A DNA stretch of 48,524 bases from Nitrospira sp. SG-bin1 (GTDB lineage Bacteria; Nitrospirota; Nitrospiria; Nitrospirales; Nitrospiraceae), in the NCBI GenBank assembly GCA_002083365.1, contig LVWS01000021.1, positions 1 to 48,524 of the forward strand. Reading direction: 5' to 3'. The first letter of the stretch is position 1. Every line of letters begins with the position of its first letter. The notes under the pieces are model-generated. The model saw only the letters and a program-made list of their open reading frames with translations, ran no database searches and had not been told where the DNA came from. Positions 1 to 7,925 of the stretch are shown one piece after another. Position numbers and translations under genes: made by a program.

Positions 1-24
1 CCGCTCATACTTCGCCTTCGCCAT
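1..24 (-). CDS. tuf: Elongation factor Tu, N-terminal 8 codons (partial)
   Basis: The window edge cuts this gene. Read on the minus strand, the first eight codons give MAKAKYER, the usual start of bacterial EF-Tu (the GTPase that delivers aminoacyl-tRNA to the ribosome). A start codon at 22-24 is the only one available. It is the last gene of a tRNA-Tyr/Gly/Thr/tuf transcription unit, the same order as the tyrU-glyT-thrT-tufB operon of E. coli, which supports the assignment despite the short visible length. Confidence 0.85.
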
Positions 25-159
25 ACCCTACTCCTTTGTCTAAAACACAGAAGGTATTATCCCGTCACGCCCATCCATTGGCGTTTAGGATGGGCGAGCC
101 TTTCCCCTCACTGAGGGGACCCATATCGATCGAATGGCTCGACCCAAGCCCTGCTTGAC

Positions 160-235
160 TGGAGCCCACGACGCGGATCGAACGCGTGACCTCGTCCTTA
201 CCAAGGACGTGCTCTGCCAACTGAGCTACGTGGGC
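160..235 (-). tRNA. tRNA-Thr (anticodon GGT)
   Basis: The minus strand folds into a complete 76-nt cloverleaf: acceptor GCCCACG pairs with CGTGGGC, the anticodon loop holds GGT, the T-arm has GTTCGATCC, and the 3' CCA is encoded in the DNA after discriminator T. It sits just upstream of tuf and is probably co-transcribed with it. Confidence 0.97.
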
Positions 236-338
236 ATTCGACACGCCAAGAGCTGCTCGCGAAATTAGGCCGTCTCTTCCAAAATCGTTGTCCACCATGA
301 CACTCCATTCACTCTTACCGCCCTCGCGCCGTCTTTTT

Positions 339-413
339 TGGAGCGGGCGATGGGATTTGAACCCACGACAGCCAGCTTGGAAGGCTGGAACTCTACCACT
401 GAGCTACGCCCGC
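339..413 (-). tRNA. tRNA-Gly (anticodon TCC)
   Basis: A complete 75-nt cloverleaf on the minus strand: acceptor GCGGGCG pairs with CGCCCGC, the anticodon loop is CTTCCAA (anticodon TCC), the T-loop is GGTTCAAATCC, and CCA is encoded. It is the middle tRNA of the Tyr-Gly-Thr cluster ahead of tuf. Confidence 0.97.
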
Positions 414-511
414 CCACTTGATCCGGGACTGAGTAATGAATGTGAGGACCGAGATAAATTCAGCCAGTTCCTCCACTCAGTCCTAAACCCATACTCCTTG
501 CCTTTCCGATT

Positions 512-597
512 TGGTGGGCAGGCAAGGATTCGAACCTTGGAAGACATAAGCCAGCAGATTTACAGTCTGCCCCCTTTGGCCACTTGGGTACCTGCCC
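512..597 (-). tRNA. tRNA-Tyr (anticodon GTA)
   Basis: An 86-nt class II tRNA on the minus strand with a long variable arm: acceptor GGGCAGG pairs with CCTGCCC, the anticodon loop is CTGTAAA (GTA), and CCA is encoded after discriminator A. It is the first RNA of the tRNA/tuf transcription unit. Confidence 0.97.
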
Positions 598-617
598 GCG
601 ATGTTTCATTGTTCTAT

Positions 618-643
618 ACAAACCAAATTGACAAACCAAATTG
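618..643. repeat. 13-bp perfect tandem duplication upstream of tRNA-Tyr
   Basis: The 13-mer ACAAACCAAATTG occurs twice head to tail (618-630 and 631-643), 21 bp before the 5' end of tRNA-Tyr. A TATAGA hexamer on the minus strand (613-618) abuts it. That could be a secondary -10 element, but no good -35 lies at the right distance. The duplication lies in the transcribed leader of the promoter at 790-818. Confidence 0.8.
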
Positions 644-789
644 CAGTACAAGCAGAGGACGTTCTCACCAAACAACCGTCAACGTTCAACAAAGACAAGT
701 AGGCCTCCCCGCGCACAGCTTTCTTCCTCAATCCTCACGAAGATTGATTCGCTGAAGTGCTCGGACAGGCTAGATCACGAAATGCTGGA

Positions 790-818
790 TTCTATTGATG
801 AACTTCTTTTCTGTCAAG
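790..818 (-). promoter_or_regulatory. Sigma70-type promoter of the tRNA-Tyr/Gly/Thr-tuf operon
   Basis: On the minus strand, TTGACA (813-818) is followed after exactly 17 bp by TAGAAT (790-795). The -35 box is perfect consensus and the -10 matches five of six. Initiation would fall near 783, giving a leader of about 185 nt before tRNA-Tyr. The downstream end of the neighbouring metallopeptidase-like gene is at 849, so the promoter lies in the intergenic spacer, as expected for the tRNA-tuf unit. Confidence 0.75.
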
Positions 819-848
819 AGGAGAATTCGGCTCCAGGTCTTTTTTAAT

Positions 849-1748
849 TTATCCCAGGCTAGCCGAACAGGCTGACGTGCTGGGCACCTTGAAGAGAGCT
901 TGGAACCGCTCAATAAAATCTTGTTGAAATCCAAGGACTTGTTTCATCAAAACCACGGCTTCCTTCAACGTCAACTGCGAAGGCTTAGCCAAATATTTCT
1001 TTTGAGCGAGACGGCGTTCGTCGGGATTTTCCGGGACGTAATACCCGCGGAGATCGCCTTTCTCGAAGGCGATCATGAGTCGCCGCATCCATTCATGCGC
1101 CTGTCGCCGCCCTTGAAACATGGATTTCCCGGTTTTGTGTTGGACTTCAAGCTGATTCCATACGGCCCACCCGACAAAGACCGCCCAGGTTTCATTCAGT
1201 GCTTCCCACGACTCTGTGGGCGTCAAGTAATGCGATTCCGTTCCAGTCTGTCGCTGAACAATCGGAGCAATTTCCACCTCGCCATACCGACAGGCTTGCT
1301 GTTCTCTAGCGAAGTGCAGCAGCTCTTCTGAACGGTGTCCAGCGTCGTCGGAGTGCCCCTCAACGACTTGCAGGTAATCCATGTAGGCATGGAACAGCTC
1401 ATGATAGAGCACTTCCAATTCCTTGTGCGTCATCTTGCCAAGCGGCTTGAGAGTCCTTCCCGCAGCGTTAAAGGACAACGAACGGTTCAGGACCATCCGA
1501 TGTTCGTCGGAATGGTACTCGGCGGCATAGGTCCGAAGGTCATCGAACTCAAATTGAATAAAGTCCGGTGGAAGCACCTTCAGAAACGTCGTCGGCAGTT
1601 GCAAACGTTCCGCCTCTTTAAGAACGCCCCGCCATGTATGGCCTGCACTGCTCTCCTCATATTGGGATGTGGCAGCAGCCTCTACGAAAACAGCCGGCAC
1701 CGACCAGCAGCACCACACCAGGAACAATCGAGTCGCGAGGTGGTTCAT
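849..1748 (-). CDS. Putative secreted HExxH zinc metallopeptidase-like protein
   Basis: I do not recognise a named family. From the ATG at 1746-1748 the 299-residue product begins with a hydrophobic segment (MNHLATRLFLVWCCWSVPAV, ending near AAA) that looks like a signal peptide. An upstream in-frame ATG at 1842-1844 would bury this segment behind 32 residues and overlap the helicase gene, so I prefer the inner start. Around residues 116-120 the protein reads LYHELFHAYMDYL, an HExxH zinc-binding motif. A later stretch (ESWEALNETW) carries acidic residues that could supply a third metal ligand. The role is probably periplasmic or cell-surface proteolysis. Function is inferred from the motif alone. 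It lies 52 bp downstream of the helicase gene on the same strand and may be co-transcribed. Confidence 0.7.
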   Translation of the reverse strand: MNHLATRLFLVWCCWSVPAVFVEAAATSQYEESSAGHTWRGVLKEAERLQLPTTFLKVLPPDFIQFEFDDLRTYAAEYHSDEHRMVLNRSLSFNAAGRTLKPLGKMTHKELEVLYHELFHAYMDYLQVVEGHSDDAGHRSEELLHFAREQQACRYGEVEIAPIVQRQTGTESHYLTPTESWEALNETWAVFVGWAVWNQLEVQHKTGKSMFQGRRQAHEWMRRLMIAFEKGDLRGYYVPENPDERRLAQKKYLAKPSQLTLKEAVVLMKQVLGFQQDFIERFQALFKVPSTSACSASLG

Positions 1749-1800
1749 ATACACAGGAAGGAAGGCCGATCGGCGGTTCTGCAGCGACAGAGAATTGTGA

Positions 1801-3828
1801 TCAGTAATAGGGATCCCGTGCCATCCCCCAGTCCTCACGTCCACCTTCCTCCACTAAGGCAAGTGTTTCGAGAAGATCCGGAGACACATGGTCCAAAAAC
1901 CTCGAGGGCTTCGACAACAACATCCCGCTGGTCTTATCGTACACGTTGATGGGGTAGGTCAAAAATAAATGCCGCTTCGCTCGCGTGACGGCCACGTAAA
2001 AGAGACGCCGCTCTTCTTCCAATTCGTCATCGGTGAGAAAGGAATAGGCGGACGGGAACCGTCCGTCGACCACCCAGATCACGAAGACACATTGCCACTC
2101 CAATCCCTTCGCGGAATGAATCGTCGAGAGCACCAGCCGTTCGTCATCGCGATCAGGCGCCTCCACATCCACGGCACTCCCGTCCGGCGGTTCCAGCGCC
2201 AAGTCGGCCAGAAATTCGTCGATGCCATGATAGCCCTCGGCGATCGTGTGGAGGTGATCCAAGTCTCTCGTGCGTTTCGGATAATCGTCGTATTGTTCCT
2301 TGAGGATCGGAAGGTAATACTCATAGATATGGTTGACCTGCTCCGCGGGCTGCCGATCTTCGGATCCGGCCAGACTCTCCAGCGTATTCGCTAGATTCTT
2401 GAGTCCCTGTCCGGAACGACCGCTCACTCCCCGCAGCACATCAAATGGCCGTTCGGTTTTCACGATCGCGGCGAGGAGATCCTGCGCTTTCTTCGGCCCC
2501 ACTCCTTCCACCAACATCAACACGCGATGCCAGCTGACCGTATCAAGAGGATTCGCGACCACTCGGACATGGGCCAGCAAATCTTTGACATGAGCGGTCT
2601 CGATGAACTTCACGCCCCCACGCTTGATAAAGGGCAACCCCTTGCGGGAGAGCTCGATTTCCAGATCGAAGGAATGGAAACTCGAGCGAAACAGCACCGC
2701 GACTTCGCTGAGCGGCACCCCTTCTTCGCGAAGCTCCAGAATCTTCTGCGCGATGAATCGTGATTGCGCATTTTCCCCCGCCGCTTCCGCCAATGTCGGC
2801 AGCGGCCCGTCGATCTTTCTGGTAAAGAGGCGCTTTGTGTATTTCTCGGCCGCTTCCTCGATGATGCAGTTGGCGAGATTCAAAATCGGCTGGGTGCTGC
2901 GATAGTTTTCTTCAAGCTTATAGACGGTCGTGCCGGGAAACAGGACGGGAAATTCCATGATGTTTTTAAATGTGGCCCCCCGGAAGGCATAGATCGACTG
3001 CGAGTCATCGCCGACCACCATCACATTCTGATGGGTCGTCGCCAGCTGGCGAATGACTTCGGCCTGCAATCGGTTCGTGTCTTGATACTCATCCACGAGG
3101 ACATGGCGGAATTGACGGGAAATATTCGCACGAGCCGTTTCGTCCAACACCAGCAGCTGCCGCAGCATGACCAGCAGATCATCGTAGTCCAGGAGTTGCT
3201 TCTGGCGTTTCGCCGCTTGATAGGCTTTTTGCAGACGCGCGAGATCCTCCGAGTGATCCGCAAAATGGCTGAACTCTTCCAGGATGATCTCGTCAAGACT
3301 TCGCAGGGTATTCTCGCTCTTGCTGATCATCTCCATGATCGTCCCCTTGCGGGGAAAGCGCTTGTCTTTCTCGTTCAGCCCAAGCTGTGACCGCACCAGG
3401 GCGATGAGGTCCTCGGCGTCGCCGCGGTCCAGGATCGTAAATCCCGGCTCGATGCCGATCGATCGGCCATAGCGTCGCAACAACAGATTGGCCACCGAAT
3501 GAAATGTGCCTCCGCAGACTCGGTGGCTGCTCGTCCCGATCAGGTCGCCGGCCCGCTCCAACATTTCCTGCGCAGACTTGCGCGTGAACGTGAGCAGAAG
3601 AATATTCGACGGATCCACGCCGGAGTCGATGAGATAGGCCACGCGGTAGACCAACGTGCGTGTCTTGCCGCTTCCAGCACCCGCTATGACCAACGAAGGA
3701 CCGTCACCCGCCGTCACCGCCGCCAGTTGCTGGGGATTCAATGCCGCCGCATAGTTGATGGACAACGTGCGCGGCACGGCCTCCTCAGTGGGCCGCTTCA
3801 ACACGTAAGTTTTGACTTCTCGTTCCAT
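1801..3828 (-). CDS. UvrD/Rep/PcrA-type ATP-dependent DNA helicase
   Basis: A 675-residue superfamily 1A 3'-5' DNA helicase, close to the usual length for Rep/UvrD/PcrA. All landmark motifs are visible: Q motif LNPQQLAAV (about 30-38), Walker A GAGSGKT (50-56), Walker B DEYQDTN (246-252), motif III GDDSQSIYAFRGA (273-285), motif V in STIHSAKGLEW and motif VI VAVTRAKRHLFL. Proteins of this family unwind DNA in nucleotide-excision and mismatch repair or clear replication blocks. Motifs alone cannot decide between UvrD, PcrA and Rep. There is no clear Shine-Dalgarno before the ATG at 3828; the next convincing domain start is only about 25 residues inside. Confidence 0.93.
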   Translation of the reverse strand: MEREVKTYVLKRPTEEAVPRTLSINYAAALNPQQLAAVTAGDGPSLVIAGAGSGKTRTLVYRVAYLIDSGVDPSNILLLTFTRKSAQEMLERAGDLIGTSSHRVCGGTFHSVANLLLRRYGRSIGIEPGFTILDRGDAEDLIALVRSQLGLNEKDKRFPRKGTIMEMISKSENTLRSLDEIILEEFSHFADHSEDLARLQKAYQAAKRQKQLLDYDDLLVMLRQLLVLDETARANISRQFRHVLVDEYQDTNRLQAEVIRQLATTHQNVMVVGDDSQSIYAFRGATFKNIMEFPVLFPGTTVYKLEENYRSTQPILNLANCIIEEAAEKYTKRLFTRKIDGPLPTLAEAAGENAQSRFIAQKILELREEGVPLSEVAVLFRSSFHSFDLEIELSRKGLPFIKRGGVKFIETAHVKDLLAHVRVVANPLDTVSWHRVLMLVEGVGPKKAQDLLAAIVKTERPFDVLRGVSGRSGQGLKNLANTLESLAGSEDRQPAEQVNHIYEYYLPILKEQYDDYPKRTRDLDHLHTIAEGYHGIDEFLADLALEPPDGSAVDVEAPDRDDERLVLSTIHSAKGLEWQCVFVIWVVDGRFPSAYSFLTDDELEEERRLFYVAVTRAKRHLFLTYPINVYDKTSGMLLSKPSRFLDHVSPDLLETLALVEEGGREDWGMARDPYY

Positions 3829-3905
3829 GGAGATCAGCGAAGGAGGTAACTGCTAATTGCGTTACTTAGGAAGGTTCGTTGTATATCACACTCGACTTCC
3901 GTTTC

Positions 3906-4445
3906 CTATCCACCCGCTACCATCGTCCAGAGCTTGTAGACCACCCACACGATGAAGCTAATCGTGAGCAACAAAAGCGCCACCGTGCCGCCAAGGATTC
4001 CGACGACGTAGAACCAGTCGGCAGCCGTCTCTCGCTCCGGTTCCATTGCTGCCTTACGAAGCAATGCGGCATTTCTCGTATGACTTCGAAACCAGACCGA
4101 GAAGAGATCCCCCACAACCGGGACCGCGCCCACCGTCCCGTTGATCAACAGATTGAGACTCATGCGGGCCAGCACGATTCGCGGTATCTGAAGACGTGTC
4201 GCGATGCCAAGAATGACGGTGCCGATCAAATTGGCAATGACGTCGCCGATCCCTGGAATGAGCCCCAGCAGCGGATCCAATCCGATCGACCACGATGTCC
4301 CAGGAATTCTGATCGACGTATCCAGCACCTTGGCCAGCATATCCGCAATCGCAAGCAGATGCTCCCTCGCCTCATCTCGCCGCAACACCTCAATCGGCGA
4401 CCTCTTCTCGCTTTCGCGAACTGTAAATGTTGAATCAGAATCCAT
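3906..4445 (-). CDS. DUF4112 family membrane protein
   Basis: A 179-residue protein with the DUF4112 hallmark LDPLLGLIPGIGD (around residues 56-68), followed by a repeated PVVGDLF segment (about 124-130) typical of this family. The C-terminus holds a clear transmembrane helix (VVGILGGTVALLLLTISFIV). The two amphipathic G/P/D-rich segments probably lie at the membrane. Family members have no established function. It stands alone, upstream of the helicase on the same strand with a gap of 77 bp. Confidence 0.85.
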   Translation of the reverse strand: MDSDSTFTVRESEKRSPIEVLRRDEAREHLLAIADMLAKVLDTSIRIPGTSWSIGLDPLLGLIPGIGDVIANLIGTVILGIATRLQIPRIVLARMSLNLLINGTVGAVPVVGDLFSVWFRSHTRNAALLRKAAMEPERETAADWFYVVGILGGTVALLLLTISFIVWVVYKLWTMVAGG

Positions 4446-4873
4446 CGCTGTTCCGTAGCGGTCAATGTATAGGAAGGACTAGAGAACGGCAACCAGTGTG
4501 GGATGATCAAGGGGTGGAACATTGGAATGAATAATATGTTAGTCCGCCCACGCAAGTACTTCGGAAAGCGGAAGAGTCCCAGACTAGAGCATCGGCCATG
4601 GCTTCCGCTTCTGTATCGAAGATGACCACCCTCCTCGGATCTCCAGCCTTTCAAGAAACCTTTCAGGTTTTTGTATGTTTGTATATTTTGTATATATGGA
4701 CAGAAGCAAGCGCGATTAATTCTTGCTCGGTTTTCGGCGTCGTTTTTACCATTGAGTTAACTCTTCGTCAGAATCGTACTCGCACCGTCAAGCACGGACA
4801 ACGAATTGCAGAATCACCTCTTTGCTCCCCTCTCCAGTCTCCGTTATAATCTCCGCTGCTCTTGAGCGCACCT
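4446..4873. other. Intergenic region between divergent genes
   Basis: 428 bp with no convincing gene. It is AT-richer than its surroundings, with a T-rich stretch around 4660-4700 (TTTTTGTATGTTTGTATATT). The only interpretable element is the plus-strand promoter at 4822-4850. No RNA fold was recognised. Confidence 0.6.
4822..4850 (+). promoter_or_regulatory. Sigma70-type promoter for the glucan phosphorylase operon
   Basis: TTGCTC (4822-4827), a 17-bp spacer and a perfect TATAAT (4845-4850). Transcription would start near 4857, leaving a short leader of about 17 nt before the ATG at 4874. That placement argues against an in-frame TTG at 4862 as the start codon. Confidence 0.7.
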
Positions 4874-5710
4874 ATGGCCACTGCCAATACGGAATACAGG
4901 GAACAGCTTCGCCAGCTGGCTGAACTGATGCTCGCCGTGTCGGGCGAGTCGGTCACGATGATGAAGCGCAACGCCCCGGATCAGGCGTTGAAGCTCACGC
5001 GCCAGGGTGAGTGGGGCATCTACCTTGAATTCCTCAAGATCATGTTCAACCTCACGGACCGCCTGGTCGCTCTCCACATCCCGATGAAGGATCAAATGGA
5101 GTTCATGAACGGGCTCGAGGACGCCGTGGCGCAGCAGCTGAAACGCGTGCTGGAGCCGGCCTTCGGAAACAACGCGGATCAGATGGAGATCGTGCTGACG
5201 ATCGGCACGACGGTGGCGGAGAGTCGCCGGACCTATGAGACGTACAAGTTCCTGATCTCCGAGGACTCCAAAACGAAAAGTGAAATGTTCCGTGACTTCG
5301 GGGAGAAAGTGGCCGAGGCGCTCGGTGCGCCGAGCAATGCCCAGCTCAGCTCCGCCGCATCGCTCTGTGCCAGCGCGGCCGTGCCGGCCCTCAGCGCAGT
5401 CCTCCAAGGACAGGCACCCTCCTCTCAGGAAGCGCCGCTGATTGTAGCTCCCACGGTCGCGGCTTTGACGGAAGAGAACAAGTCGACGGGCCAGGAGATC
5501 AAGCTCGTCAGCTTGATGTCGAGCGTGTCGGGCGAAGAAGTGGAAACCCGTTGGGGTCTCCATCCACGGTTCCGTGAGGACCTCACACCGTCCGAACTTC
5601 AACAACTCACCAAACTCTTGAACCGCGTCGCGAAAATTGTTGGCGAACGTTATGCCGTCGTGGCATTCTCCAAGGACTGGGCCTCGTGGCATAAGGCGGG
5701 GCATGCCTGA
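4874..5710 (+). CDS. Conserved-looking protein of unknown function upstream of glgP
   Basis: A 278-residue soluble protein that I do not recognise. The N-terminal 150 residues are mostly helical and mention-worthy for acidic/hydrophobic alternation (ELMLAVSGESVTMMKRN, FMNGLEDAVAQQLKRVLEPA). A low-complexity Ala/Ser stretch follows (about 155-185). The C-terminus is a compact alpha/beta-like domain ending VAFSKDWASWHKAGHA. There is no signal peptide or membrane segment. I chose the ATG at 4874 over the TTG at 4862 because the promoter at 4822-4850 would leave almost no leader for the TTG. It is the first gene of the unit that continues with glgP, 64 bp downstream, so a role connected with glycogen or glucan metabolism is possible but unproven. 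Confidence 0.75.
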   Translation: MATANTEYREQLRQLAELMLAVSGESVTMMKRNAPDQALKLTRQGEWGIYLEFLKIMFNLTDRLVALHIPMKDQMEFMNGLEDAVAQQLKRVLEPAFGNNADQMEIVLTIGTTVAESRRTYETYKFLISEDSKTKSEMFRDFGEKVAEALGAPSNAQLSSAASLCASAAVPALSAVLQGQAPSSQEAPLIVAPTVAALTEENKSTGQEIKLVSLMSSVSGEEVETRWGLHPRFREDLTPSELQQLTKLLNRVAKIVGERYAVVAFSKDWASWHKAGHA

Positions 5711-5774
5711 ACCCGACCGGCCCTTCCCGTTCTTGCGCAATGCCGATCGCGCAATCTTGAGCAAAGGAGTGTTT

Positions 5775-7925
5775 GTGAATTCTCCGAATGTGGTGAATAA
5801 TTCGCTTCCGCACAATCTGCGTCGCCTGCCCGAGCTGGCGCAGAATCTTTGGTGGAGTTGGACGTGGGAAGCGCGCCAGCTGTTCGAGGCGATTGATCCG
5901 ACGCTGTGGTTTCTCACCAACCATAATCCGGTGAAGCTCTTGAGCGACGTCAGACCGGACCGGTTGACGCGCTTGGCCGAAGACCCGTCGTTTCTCCGCC
6001 AGTACTCCGCGGTGTTCCGTCTGTTCGACGAATATCTGGCCAACAAGAAAAGTTGGACCGGAACGCACCATGCCGATTTGACGAAAACCACGATTGCGTA
6101 CTTCTCCGCCGAATTCGGACTCCATGCCTCGGTCCCGATTTATAGCGGAGGCCTCGGCATTTTGGCCGGGGACCATTGCAAAGAAGCGAGCGACCTCGGG
6201 TTGCCGCTTGTCGGCGTCGGGTTCATGTATCCGCAAGGCTATTTCCGCCAGCGGATCACACCGGAAGGATGGCAAGAGGCGGCGTACGCCCCGTTCAATC
6301 GTGATGAGTCTCCGGTTCACTTGGCTCAGACTTCGGCGGGAGAACCTTGCCGGTTTGCCGTCGACATGGGCGGGCGCCGTGTCACCGCCGCCGTCTGGAA
6401 AGTACTGGTCGGCCGTGTACCGTTGTTTCTGATCGATACCGATGTGCCGGAGAACAGTCCGGAGGATCGCGCGCTCTCCGCCCGTCTCTACGGCGGCGAT
6501 CAAGAGATGCGCCTCTGTCAGGAAATCTTATTGGGGATCGGCGGCGTGCGCATGTTACGCTCGCTCGGCATCTCGCCCTCGGTCTGGCATGCCAACGAAG
6601 GGCACTCCGCCTTTCTCACCTTGGAGCGCGTCCGGGAGTTTGTTCAAAAGGGTTCATCTCACGCGGAAGCCAGCGAACTGGTCCGTCAGAGCACCGTGTT
6701 CACGACCCACACGCCCGTGCCGGCGGGGCACGACGTCTTCCCGCACCATTTGATGGATCGATACTTCGCCGGCTATTGGGAACAATTGGGCCTTTCACGC
6801 GACGAGTTTCTCCATCTCGGCGAAACTCCCGAATCCAGCGGGAACGGTTTCAACATGACGGCGCTGGTCATGCGTCTGTCGGCCCATGTCAACGGCGTCA
6901 GTCGTGAACATGGGCGCGTCAGCCGCGAGATGTGGCAGCACTTCTGGCCGGGATTATCGGCGGACCAGATTCCCATTCGCAGCGTGACCAACGGCATTCA
7001 TGCGCCGACCTGGATTTCGCCCGAACTGCACCATCTGTATAGTAAATCGCTCAGCCCGACCTGGGCCCATACCTGCGATGATCCGGCCATGTGGCAGCGG
7101 GTGATGGATGTACCCGACCATGAACTTTGGGCGGTTCGACAGGCAATGAAGCGAAAATTGATGGGCTTTATCCGCGAGCGAGCCAGGGCCGGCTGGATGC
7201 ACGGCCATCTGCAGCCGTCTCAGGTCCTCACACGCGGCACGCTCCTAGACCCCGAGGCATTGACCATCGGGTTCGCGCGTCGATTTGCGACGTACAAGCG
7301 TGCGACGCTGCTCTTCCGGGACCTGGAACGGCTGAAGACGCTCCTGCAGGACCGATGGCGCCCGGTCCAACTAATCTTCGCCGGCAAGGCCCATCCGGCC
7401 GATGAGCCGGGTCGGTACTTTATTCACGAAGTACTGAACTTCTGCCATGATCACAAGCTGGGCGGCCGCATCGCGTTCTTGGAAGACTACGAGATGCATA
7501 TGGCGAAGTATCTCGTCCAAGGCGTCGACATTTGGTTGAACACCCCTCGCTTTCCGATGGAAGCCAGCGGTACCAGCGGCATGAAAGCCGCCCTGAACGG
7601 CGTGTTGAACCTCAGTGTCCTCGACGGCTGGTGGGTCGAGGGGTACAACGGAGCCAACGGGTGGGGCATCCAACCGTTGAGTGAACAGGCCGACGCGCAA
7701 GCCCAAGACCATCATGATGTGGAACAGCTCTATCGCGTGCTGGAACAGGAAGTCGTGCCGCTGTTCTATCAACGCGATCGCGACGGGATTCCCCGCGGCT
7801 GGCTTCAAATGGTCAAGGAATGTATCCGTACCATCGCGCCCCAGTTCTGCACCACGCGCATGCTGAAGGACTATGTCAGTCTCATGTACCGCGCCGCCAC
7901 GGTGCGCCAGCCGACGACATGGTAG
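5775..7925 (+). CDS. glgP: Alpha-glucan (glycogen/maltodextrin) phosphorylase, short type
   Basis: A GT35-family enzyme that releases glucose 1-phosphate from alpha-1,4-glucan using pyridoxal phosphate. From the GTG at 5775 it has 716 residues, the length of the short bacterial/archaeal-type phosphorylases. The N-terminal block LPELAQNLWWSW is their characteristic start. The PLP-lysine motif EASGTSGMKAALNG places the Schiff-base lysine at about residue 604. The start is chosen because AAAGGAG lies five bases before the GTG; an ATG at 5703 overlapping the previous stop (ATGCCTGA) has no ribosome site and adds 24 residues of unlikely sequence. The gene overlaps the next by seven bases. The glucose 1-phosphate presumably enters glycolysis, supporting mobilisation of stored glycogen. 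Confidence 0.93.
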   Translation: MNSPNVVNNSLPHNLRRLPELAQNLWWSWTWEARQLFEAIDPTLWFLTNHNPVKLLSDVRPDRLTRLAEDPSFLRQYSAVFRLFDEYLANKKSWTGTHHADLTKTTIAYFSAEFGLHASVPIYSGGLGILAGDHCKEASDLGLPLVGVGFMYPQGYFRQRITPEGWQEAAYAPFNRDESPVHLAQTSAGEPCRFAVDMGGRRVTAAVWKVLVGRVPLFLIDTDVPENSPEDRALSARLYGGDQEMRLCQEILLGIGGVRMLRSLGISPSVWHANEGHSAFLTLERVREFVQKGSSHAEASELVRQSTVFTTHTPVPAGHDVFPHHLMDRYFAGYWEQLGLSRDEFLHLGETPESSGNGFNMTALVMRLSAHVNGVSREHGRVSREMWQHFWPGLSADQIPIRSVTNGIHAPTWISPELHHLYSKSLSPTWAHTCDDPAMWQRVMDVPDHELWAVRQAMKRKLMGFIRERARAGWMHGHLQPSQVLTRGTLLDPEALTIGFARRFATYKRATLLFRDLERLKTLLQDRWRPVQLIFAGKAHPADEPGRYFIHEVLNFCHDHKLGGRIAFLEDYEMHMAKYLVQGVDIWLNTPRFPMEASGTSGMKAALNGVLNLSVLDGWWVEGYNGANGWGIQPLSEQADAQAQDHHDVEQLYRVLEQEVVPLFYQRDRDGIPRGWLQMVKECIRTIAPQFCTTRMLKDYVSLMYRAATVRQPTTW

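Noticed and set aside
3839..3960. Strong AAGGAGGT ribosome-site sequence on the plus strand near 3840
   Set aside because: The frame following it runs only about 30 codons, starts at a TTG at best and lies opposite the end of the DUF4112 gene; probably chance.
4844..6091. Long minus-strand frame of 415 codons opposite the unknown protein and glgP
   Set aside because: Antisense to two well-supported genes, arginine/histidine-rich, no family pattern and no ribosome site; typical shadow frame of GC-rich coding DNA.
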